From: CAZRQL01 sp964602415
GTDB lineage: Bacteria; Bacteroidota; Bacteroidia; Cytophagales; Flammeovirgaceae
Length of the DNA stretch: 56,003 nt
Direction: 5' to 3'
Assembly (NCBI GenBank): GCA_964602415.1
Contig: CAZRQL010000022.1
Coordinates: 1-56,003, forward strand
Part shown: positions 43,749 through 51,032 of the stretch, piece after piece
Layout: each line of letters begins with the position of its first letter
Position numbering within the stretch: the first letter of the stretch is position 1
Translations under genes and position numbers: made by a program
The notes under the pieces: generated by a model
Database searches by the model: none
Seen by the model: the letters and a program-made list of their open reading frames with translations, nothing else
Told to the model about the DNA's origin: nothing

Positions 43749-44573
43749 ATGACTTTTATCAAAACCAAAAACATATTTGTTGCTGTAATGGCTTTTTGCA
43801 CGACCGCCTTTATGAGCGGTTGCCAAATAGACGCAGTCCAAACCTTGCCTAAAAGAAGTTGGGAACTCACATGGAGCGATGACTTCATAGGCGCAGCAGG
43901 TTCTTTGCCTGATGCTACCAAATGGACATTTGACCTGGGTGCAGGTGGTTGGGGCAATGCAGAATACCAAACCTACACCAACAACCCCGACAATGTTTCC
44001 TTGGATGGGGATGGAAACCTACGCATTACGGCCATACGCAATGAAGGCCCAACTTATACCTCCGGCAGAATCAAAACCAAAGGGCTTTTTGCCCAACAAT
44101 ACGGGCGGTTTGAAGCTCGTATCAAAACGCCCACAGGCCCCGGTATCTGGCCTGCCTTTTGGATGCTTGGAGATAACATTGATAGTGTGTCATGGCCTCA
44201 GTGCGGCGAGATTGACATCATGGAGCAGCGCGGACAACAATCAAACGTTACCATAGGCAGCGTACACGGGCCGGGCTACTCGGCAGGCAATGCCATCTCA
44301 AAGTATTATGGACTCAAAAACGGTCGCTTTGATGCCGATTTCCATATTTACGCAGTGGAGTGGGGCAAAGATTTTATAGACTTCTTTGTAGATAATTACT
44401 TGTATCACAGAGTAACCCCAAAAGATGTCAAAGGACAATGGGTATATGACCAACCATTTTTCTTGTTGCTCAATGTAGCCGTAGGTGGAAACTTTGTAGG
44501 CTTTCCTACCGACAACACACCTTTCCCACAAACCATGACCATAGATTACGTAAAGGTTTACAAACAAAAATAA
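43749..44573 (+). CDS. GH16 beta-1,3-glucanase (laminarinase) lipoprotein
   Basis: The protein is 274 aa. The signal ends in AFMSGC (lipid Cys25). The single GH16 jelly-roll holds WSDDFIG…DATKWTFDLGAGGWGNAEYQTYT, SGRIKTKGLFAQQYGRFEARIK, GIWPAFWMLG and the catalytic GEIDIMEQRG with Glu154, Asp156 and Glu159. The EIDIME form with the extra Met is the laminarinase/beta-bulge type. It makes endo cuts in beta-1,3- or mixed-linkage glucan at the cell surface and would feed shorter glucans to the other enzymes of the locus. Confidence 0.93.
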   Translation: MTFIKTKNIFVAVMAFCTTAFMSGCQIDAVQTLPKRSWELTWSDDFIGAAGSLPDATKWTFDLGAGGWGNAEYQTYTNNPDNVSLDGDGNLRITAIRNEGPTYTSGRIKTKGLFAQQYGRFEARIKTPTGPGIWPAFWMLGDNIDSVSWPQCGEIDIMEQRGQQSNVTIGSVHGPGYSAGNAISKYYGLKNGRFDADFHIYAVEWGKDFIDFFVDNYLYHRVTPKDVKGQWVYDQPFFLLLNVAVGGNFVGFPTDNTPFPQTMTIDYVKVYKQK

Positions 44574-44581
44574 CACCCGTA

Positions 44582-44630
44582 AGGGCGAACCTATGTGTTC
44601 GCCCTAAACTGAAACCGCGTGTTCGCCCAA
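44582..44630. repeat. REP-like palindrome A
   Basis: AGGGCGAAC (44582-44590) and GTTCGCCCT (44597-44605) are perfect arms around a 6-base loop. A second half element (CGCGTGTTCGCCC) follows at 44616-44628. Related palindromes lie at 48062, 48134 and 48204. Confidence 0.65.
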
Positions 44631-44661
44631 ACCTCAAAATCTATAAATTAACCTAAAAACA

Positions 44662-47600
44662 ATGGAAACATTGAAAAGCCTCCTAATCAACGGAGAAACA
44701 TTTTACAAAATAGCCAATGTCCAAAATATGCGCCCGTTCTTCATGAGTATCGTCAGCGACTCCAATCACTGGCTATTTGTGTCGAGCAACGGGGGCATCA
44801 GTGCGGGTAGAAAGAACCCCGAATTTGCGTTGTTTCCCTATTATACAGATGACAAAATAACGGATACTGCCGAAATTACAGGAAGCAAAACGCTGATACG
44901 GGTGCGCCAAAACGGGAAAACCATTTTGTGGGAACCTTTTTCTATTCGCAGCGAAGGACACTTTACCATAACGCGCAACCTCTACCAAAATAAGTTTAGC
45001 AACAAGGTTATTTTTGAGGAAATCAATCAAGAACTTGGTTTGAGTTTTCAATACCAGTGGAATTCGAGCAATCTTTACGGCTTTGTGAAACAGGCCAAAA
45101 TCACCAATTTATCAAGTGAACGGCAAGAAATCGAACTTATAGACGGTTTGCAAAACGTCCTGCCCTACGGTGTACCAAGTTCTTTGCAAAATACAGCGAG
45201 CAATCTGGTCGATGCCTACAAACGCACAGAATTGGTAACTGAAACGGGGTTGGCTGTATTCGCTTTGAGTGCGATAATCGTGGACAAGGCAGAGCCGAGC
45301 GAAGCCCTGAAAACCAATGTGGCATGGAGTTTGGGCTTAGAAAAACCAACTTACCTGCTTTCTACCTTGCAACTTTCGGATTTCAGGCAAGGCGCAAACC
45401 TAAGACAAGAGGAGGACATCAAAGGTGAAAAAGGCGCGTACTTCGTGGGAAGTCGCTGCACCCTTGAGGCAGGCAAGGAAAAAGAATGGGCGATAGTGGC
45501 CAACGTAAACCAAACACACGCCGCTGTTATCAGTCTAAACGAAGAAATTAAAAATGATACACAGTTAGCAGATAAGGTTTTGCAAGATATAGAAACAGGC
45601 ACAGAGCGTCTAATCGCGCTTATGGCGGGTGCAGATGCTTTGCAATATACGGCTGATGAACTCAAAGACACACGCCATTTTTCCAATGTCTTGTTCAATG
45701 TGATGCGAGGGGGCATTTTTGACAACAACTACCAAATCGAAAAACATGACTTTGAGATATACATGCAAAAAGCCAACAAAAAGGCTTTTGAACAGGCAAA
45801 AGACGCACTCAAGACCTTGCCTGCCGCGTTTTCGCTTTTTGAACTGAAAAATGCAGTGCAAAAAGTCGCTAATCAAGACTTTGCACGATTGTCAACAGAA
45901 TATTTGCCTTTGAAATTCAGCCGCAGACACGGAGACCCCAGCCGTCCTTGGAATCAGTTTTCTATCAACACCATAAACGAAGTTGATGGTTCAAAAATCT
46001 TGGATTACCAAGGAAATTGGCGCGATATATTCCAAAATTGGGAGGCTTTGGCGCATTGTTACCCCGAATTTATTGAGGGAATGATTTACAAATTCCTCAA
46101 CGCCTCTACCTTTGAAGGCTACAATCCCTATCGTGTTACTAAAGATGGTTTTGATTGGGAAACCGTTGAGCCAGACAACCCTTGGGCATATATTGGCTAT
46201 TGGGGCGACCACCAAATCATTTACCTGCTGAAGTTTTTAGAACTTGCAGAACAAAAACAAGCAGGCTGTATCGAGCAACTGTTGGATAGGCAAAATTTTG
46301 TGTATGCAAATGTGCCTTACCAAATAAAACCGTACAGCGAGATAGTCAAAAACCCAAAAGATACCATCGTTTTTGATTATGAAAACGAACACAAAATCCA
46401 AGCACGTGTGCGGGAGATGGGGGCAGATGGGGCATTGCTGACCAACCAAGCCCAAGCCATACACCGCGTAAACTTTGTAGAGAAGGTATTGGCTACTTTA
46501 TTGAGTAAGCTCTCAAATTTTGTGCCTGAAGGCGGTATCTGGATGAACACCCAACGCCCCGAATGGAATGATGCCAACAATGCCCTTGTAGGCAATGGGC
46601 TTTCGATGGTTACGCTCTACTATTTGCGTAGGTTTTTGAAGTTTTTTGAAACCGTTTTGCACAAAGCAGAGGCGCGACATTTGGAAATTTCGGTAGAAAT
46701 GCACGAATTTTTTACGCAACTGAACGCCATTTTCGCACAAAACAAAGACGCACTCGCCGCAACCATCAACGCACAGACAAGAAAGCACATCACAGATGCT
46801 TTAGGTGAAGCTGCAAGCAACTATCGAGTAAACATTTACAAAAATCATTTTAGTGGAAAAAAGAAAAGCCTCTCGACTGCCGATTTTTCAAAACTGATAA
46901 CGCTCGCCCTTGCCTACACAGAACAGTCCATCAAAGCAAACAAACGCAAAGACAACCTTTACCACGCCTACAACTTACTGAATTATAGCGAAAAAGGTAT
47001 CGAAATAACCCATTTGAGCGAAATGCTCGAAGGACAAGTGGCGGTATTGAGTTCAGGATATCTTTCTGCCGAAGAAAGCCTGCAAGTGCTCGATGCCTTG
47101 CGCCAAAGTTCGCTCTACAGGCAAGACCAAAACAGTTACATTTTGTACCCCAACAAAAACCTAAAAGGCTTTTTGCAAAGGAACAACATTGGCGAAAACT
47201 TATTTGCAAGTTCAAAGCTCTTGATGCAATTATTGACGGACTCCAACAAGGCGATTGCCGAAAAAGATATAAAAGGAGGCTACCATTTCAACGGCAATTT
47301 CAAAAATGCGGATGACTTGAACCGCGCCCTCGACCACTTGCCAAACAAGTACCAAGACCTATTGAAAACAGAAAAAACGTTAGTATTAGAGATTTTTGAG
47401 CAGGTCTTTAACCATAAAGAATTTACGGGCAGGTCGGGGACGTTTTATGGCTATGAGGGGTTGGGGTCTATTTATTGGCACATGGTTTCAAAACTCCTGT
47501 TGGCAGTACAAGAAACTTGCCTGCGCGCCACACAAGAAAACACCGACAAAACCACACTCGATGAACTAAACGCCCATTTTCACCAAATCTTTGAAGGGAT

Positions 47601-48063
47601 TGGCGTGCATAAATCGCCTGAAGTCTATGGGGCTTTCCCACTTACGCCCTATTCGCATACACCTTTTGGCAAAGGCGCGCAACAACCGGGGATGACGGGA
47701 CAAGTGAAAGAGGATATTTTGAGCCGATTCGGAGAGTTGGGTGTTTTTATCAAAGAAGGTAAGTTGCATTTTGAACCTACTTTATTGCAAAAAGAAGAAT
47801 TCTTGCAAGAGGAGAAAAAAGTGTTTTTCTTTGATGTACACGGTAAAAAGCACGAAACAACGGTAGGCAAGAACGCCCTATTCTTCACGATTTGCAGTGT
47901 GCCTGTGGTGTATGAAATAGCCGACTCTGCCAGCATCGAAGTTACAAACGAAAAAGGCGTTTCGAAGGCATACAACCAGACTTGCCTACCCGCAGAAGAT
48001 ACGGAAAACCTATTCAAACGCAATGGAAAAATCACATCAATAAAGGTAAAAATCCATTTGTAG
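44662..48063 (+). CDS. Cytoplasmic beta-1,3-glucan phosphorylase-like enzyme (GH149/GH94-like)
   Basis: The protein is 1133 aa with no signal peptide. The N-terminal half is a beta-sandwich with FFMSIVSDSNHWLFVSSNGGISAGR. The catalytic (alpha/alpha)6 part includes KFSRRHGDPSRPWNQFSINT (near 419-435), DYQGNWRDIFQNWEAL, EPDNPWAYIGYWGDHQIIYLLKFLE, and RPEWNDANNALVGNG, where Asp637 fits the general acid of the GH94-type phosphorylases. Size and context fit GH149 beta-1,3-oligoglucan phosphorylases, which release glucose-1-phosphate from imported oligosaccharides. GH161 is the main alternative. The stop codon lies inside a palindrome. Confidence 0.75.
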   Translation: METLKSLLINGETFYKIANVQNMRPFFMSIVSDSNHWLFVSSNGGISAGRKNPEFALFPYYTDDKITDTAEITGSKTLIRVRQNGKTILWEPFSIRSEGHFTITRNLYQNKFSNKVIFEEINQELGLSFQYQWNSSNLYGFVKQAKITNLSSERQEIELIDGLQNVLPYGVPSSLQNTASNLVDAYKRTELVTETGLAVFALSAIIVDKAEPSEALKTNVAWSLGLEKPTYLLSTLQLSDFRQGANLRQEEDIKGEKGAYFVGSRCTLEAGKEKEWAIVANVNQTHAAVISLNEEIKNDTQLADKVLQDIETGTERLIALMAGADALQYTADELKDTRHFSNVLFNVMRGGIFDNNYQIEKHDFEIYMQKANKKAFEQAKDALKTLPAAFSLFELKNAVQKVANQDFARLSTEYLPLKFSRRHGDPSRPWNQFSINTINEVDGSKILDYQGNWRDIFQNWEALAHCYPEFIEGMIYKFLNASTFEGYNPYRVTKDGFDWETVEPDNPWAYIGYWGDHQIIYLLKFLELAEQKQAGCIEQLLDRQNFVYANVPYQIKPYSEIVKNPKDTIVFDYENEHKIQARVREMGADGALLTNQAQAIHRVNFVEKVLATLLSKLSNFVPEGGIWMNTQRPEWNDANNALVGNGLSMVTLYYLRRFLKFFETVLHKAEARHLEISVEMHEFFTQLNAIFAQNKDALAATINAQTRKHITDALGEAASNYRVNIYKNHFSGKKKSLSTADFSKLITLALAYTEQSIKANKRKDNLYHAYNLLNYSEKGIEITHLSEMLEGQVAVLSSGYLSAEESLQVLDALRQSSLYRQDQNSYILYPNKNLKGFLQRNNIGENLFASSKLLMQLLTDSNKAIAEKDIKGGYHFNGNFKNADDLNRALDHLPNKYQDLLKTEKTLVLEIFEQVFNHKEFTGRSGTFYGYEGLGSIYWHMVSKLLLAVQETCLRATQENTDKTTLDELNAHFHQIFEGIGVHKSPEVYGAFPLTPYSHTPFGKGAQQPGMTGQVKEDILSRFGELGVFIKEGKLHFEPTLLQKEEFLQEEKKVFFFDVHGKKHETTVGKNALFFTICSVPVVYEIADSASIEVTNEKGVSKAYNQTCLPAEDTENLFKRNGKITSIKVKIHL

Positions 48064-48085
48064 GGCAAAACTACGTGTTTGCCCT
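48062..48085. repeat. REP-like palindrome B, overlapping a stop codon
   Basis: AGGGCAAA (48062-48069) and TTTGCCCT (48078-48085) pair perfectly. The first arm overlaps the TAG stop (48061-48063) of the phosphorylase gene. It shares the GGGC-AA…TT-GCCC plan of palindrome A with one base changed in each arm, as if compensating. Confidence 0.6.
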
Positions 48086-48133
48086 TGTGAATAATGTAAA
48101 TGTTGGTTTTTACAAAAAACATATAACACGATG

Positions 48134-48151
48134 GCGAACACATAGGTTCGC
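48134..48151. repeat. REP-like palindrome C
   Basis: GCGAAC (48134-48139) and GTTCGC (48146-48151) around ACATAG, followed by TCCTAC. It belongs to the same family as palindromes A and D and lies 25 bases before the GH17 lipoprotein start codon. Confidence 0.6.
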
Positions 48152-48175
48152 TCCTACATTATGCAAAAATTTTGA

Positions 48176-49459
48176 ATGAAAATGAACACCTGTCATCCAA
48201 AAAGTCGAACACGTGGGTTCGACCCTACGCTCCTGCTTCTCTTGCTCCTTACCTACACAGCATTGGCTTGTACTTTTATGAAAAATACCCCAAAAAATAT
48301 GACTGCTGCGCAACTATTGGGCAACCCTGATTACTCGGCTATCTCTTACGGAGGCTACCGCACCCAAAGCAGGCGTGTTACCCCTACGATTGCACAACTG
48401 AAAGAAGATATGAAAATCCTTTCGGCGATGGGCGTGCGCATTATCAGAACCTACAACGTCCATTTGCCGGAAGTGAACCATATTTTGTCAGCCATAGAGG
48501 AGTTGAACAAGGAAAATTCACAATTTGAGATGTATGTGATGTTGGGCGCATGGATTGACTGCAAAAACGCTTGGACAGGTTTTGAACCCAACCACTACGA
48601 AGAAAGCGAAAGAAACCCCACCGAGATAGCCCATGCGGTAGAATTGGCCAAAAAATACCCTGAAATCATCAAAATCATTGCCGTAGGCAACGAAGCCATG
48701 GTCAAATGGGCGACCGCCTATTATGTGCAACCTTCGGTTATTCTCAGATGGGTAAACCATTTGCAAGATTTGAAGAAAAAAGGCGACTTGCCCGCCGATT
48801 TGTGGATAACCAGTTCCGACAATTTCGCATCTTGGGGCGGAGGCTCTGCCGAATACCATGTACAGGATCTAAACGAACTCATCAAAGCGGTAGATTATAT
48901 CTCTTTGCACACCTATCCGATGCACGACACGCACTACAATCCTACATTTTGGGGCATCAAGCAAGATGAGGCAGGCAAGTCGAAGCAGGAGCAAATAGAG
49001 TTGGCAATGGAGCGTGCTATGCAATATGCCATACAACAATACAAAGCCGTAGAAAAATACATGAAAAGTTTAGGGGTAGAAAAGCCTTTGCATATTGGCG
49101 AAACGGGCTGGGCTACGCACTGCAACGAACTGTATGGCAACAAAGGCTCAAAGGCAACAGATGAATACAAAGCAGGTATTTTTTACAAGAAAATGCGCAA
49201 ATGGACAAACGAAAACAAAATTTCGTGCTTTTACTTCGAAGCCTTTGATGAAATCTGGAAAGATGTATCCAATGCAGAAGGCTCTGAAAACCACTTTGGA
49301 CTGTTCACCATAGACGGCAAAGCAAAATGGGCTGTTTGGGATTTGGTGGATAAGGGCGTTTTCGAGGGCTTGACAAGAGACGGAAATCCTATCCAAAAGA
49401 CCTTCGACGGCAATTTTCAGAAGTTATTGGATAGTGTAGAAATACCCAAAAAACTGTAG
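48176..49459 (+). CDS. GH17-type beta-1,3-glucan hydrolase/transglycosylase lipoprotein
   Basis: The protein is 427 aa. The signal is MKMNTCHPKSRTRGFDPTLLLLLLLTYTALAC, with Cys32 as the lipid site. Its n-region is unusually long because a palindromic repeat (48204-48223) is translated as part of it. The TIM barrel has YGGYRTQSR, MGVRIIRTYNVHLPEV, the acid/base Glu173 in AVGNEAM, YISLHTYPMHD, and the nucleophile Glu309 in HIGETGWATH. FYFEAFDEIWK near the end is typical of GH17. It probably works on beta-1,3-glucan outside the inner membrane. Confidence 0.82.
   Translation: MKMNTCHPKSRTRGFDPTLLLLLLLTYTALACTFMKNTPKNMTAAQLLGNPDYSAISYGGYRTQSRRVTPTIAQLKEDMKILSAMGVRIIRTYNVHLPEVNHILSAIEELNKENSQFEMYVMLGAWIDCKNAWTGFEPNHYEESERNPTEIAHAVELAKKYPEIIKIIAVGNEAMVKWATAYYVQPSVILRWVNHLQDLKKKGDLPADLWITSSDNFASWGGGSAEYHVQDLNELIKAVDYISLHTYPMHDTHYNPTFWGIKQDEAGKSKQEQIELAMERAMQYAIQQYKAVEKYMKSLGVEKPLHIGETGWATHCNELYGNKGSKATDEYKAGIFYKKMRKWTNENKISCFYFEAFDEIWKDVSNAEGSENHFGLFTIDGKAKWAVWDLVDKGVFEGLTRDGNPIQKTFDGNFQKLLDSVEIPKKL
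48204..48223. repeat. REP-like palindrome D inside a coding region
   Basis: GTCGAAC (48204-48210) and GTTCGAC (48217-48223) pair perfectly. The element is followed by CCTACG, as in its relatives. It encodes residues 10-16 of the GH17 lipoprotein signal peptide. Confidence 0.65.
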
Positions 49460-49514
49460 CGGCAACCCTTGTGGTTAGCCTTCCATTCCCAAATTTATCA
49501 AATCCTTAAAATAA

Positions 49515-50999
49515 ATGAAAACAAAATTTTTACATATCGCTACATTATCCTTTTTGATGATGAACTGTCAGCCTCAAAAGACTTTGAAAGTCGAGATTTA
49601 TGAAACTTCGGCTCAGGGCAACAAATTGATCAAAATTGAGGAAACGTCCGGCTCTGAAAAACCTATCCAAATCAAACTGAAACCGGAGGAGAAATTTCAG
49701 AAAATCATAGGTTTTGGTGGTTCATTTACAGAAAGCTCCGCCTATTTGCTCAATAAATTAGGCAAAGAAAACCGCGAAAAAATCCTCAAAGCCTATTTCA
49801 GCGAAGAAGGAGCGAATTATTCCCTCACGCGCACACACATCAACTCTTGCGATTTTTCTCTGGGGCATTATTCTTACGCGCCTGTGGCAGATGATATGGA
49901 GTTGGAAAATTTCAGCATCAAAGAGGATATGGACGACATCATCCCAATGATAAAAGATGCCCAAAAAATCTCCAAAGAGGGTTTCAAAATCATTGCCTCA
50001 CCTTGGACTGCCCCGCCTTGGATGAAAGACAACAACCAATGGGTAGGCGGAAAACTCCTACCTAAATACAATGATACATGGGCGTTGTTTTTCTCAAAAT
50101 ACCTAACAGAATACAAAAAACAAGGCATTGACATCTGGGGGCTTACCGTAGAAAATGAGCCTCACGGAAACGGCAATAACTGGGAAAGTATGCTTTTTAC
50201 ACCCAAAGAAATGACAGATTTTGTGCAAGACTTTTTGGGACCCAAACTGGAAAAAGACGGCTACGGTCATGTGAAAATATTGGGTTACGACCAAAACAGA
50301 GCAGGCCTGCAAGAGTGGGTTGATGAAATGTACCGCGATGAAAAAGCCGCAAAATACTTTGCCGGAACGGCCATCCACTGGTACGAAAGCACTTACGATT
50401 ATTTCCCTGATGCCTTGCAATACGCTCACAACAAACGAGCCGACAAGTTGCTCATCGAAACAGAAGGCTGCGTAGATGCAGAAGTGCCAAAATGGAAAGA
50501 CGATGCTTGGTATTGGAGTAAGGAAGCTACCGATTGGGGCTGGGATTGGGCCAGCGAAAAAGAGAAGTATTTGCACCCAAAATATGTGCCTGCCTTTCGC
50601 TATGCCCGAGATATTATCGGCTGTTTGAACAATTGGGTTGATGGTTGGATAGATTGGAATATGGTATTGGACAAACAAGGAGGGCCTAATTGGTTCAAAA
50701 ACTGGTGTGTTGCGCCGGTGATTGTATCGCCCGAATCTGACGAAGTGTATTTCACGCCCCTGTATTATGTGATGGCGCATTTCAGCAAATTTATCCGCCC
50801 TGATGCCGTACGCATAGGCTTTGAAAACCCCGATAATGATTTAATGGTTACAGCCGCACAAAACCCTGATGGCTCTATCGCCGCTGTGATTTTCAACCCT
50901 ACCGAAACGAAAAAAACAGTTTCTATTAGCCACCAAGAGCAAAATATCAACGTACAAATCGCGCCCAAAGCCATTCAGACCATTGTATTGAAAAAGTAG
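49515..50999 (+). CDS. GH30-family glucosidase/beta-1,6-glucanase lipoprotein
   Basis: The protein is 494 aa. The signal ends in FLMMNC (lipid Cys18). GH30 features are QKIIGFGGSFTESSAYLLNKL, YSLTRTHINSCDFSLGHYSYA, ASPWTAPPWMKDN, the acid/base Glu215 in LTVENEPHG, and the nucleophile Glu317 in LLIETEGCVD. The C-terminal beta domain (about 415-494) follows the barrel. In laminarin loci GH30 enzymes usually remove beta-1,6-linked glucose branches. That role is inferred from context; glucosylceramidase-like annotation would be the generic alternative. Confidence 0.87.
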   Translation: MKTKFLHIATLSFLMMNCQPQKTLKVEIYETSAQGNKLIKIEETSGSEKPIQIKLKPEEKFQKIIGFGGSFTESSAYLLNKLGKENREKILKAYFSEEGANYSLTRTHINSCDFSLGHYSYAPVADDMELENFSIKEDMDDIIPMIKDAQKISKEGFKIIASPWTAPPWMKDNNQWVGGKLLPKYNDTWALFFSKYLTEYKKQGIDIWGLTVENEPHGNGNNWESMLFTPKEMTDFVQDFLGPKLEKDGYGHVKILGYDQNRAGLQEWVDEMYRDEKAAKYFAGTAIHWYESTYDYFPDALQYAHNKRADKLLIETEGCVDAEVPKWKDDAWYWSKEATDWGWDWASEKEKYLHPKYVPAFRYARDIIGCLNNWVDGWIDWNMVLDKQGGPNWFKNWCVAPVIVSPESDEVYFTPLYYVMAHFSKFIRPDAVRIGFENPDNDLMVTAAQNPDGSIAAVIFNPTETKKTVSISHQEQNINVQIAPKAIQTIVLKK

Positions 51000-51032
51000 A
51001 TTTCCACAATATGCTAACCCAACGAAATTGAA

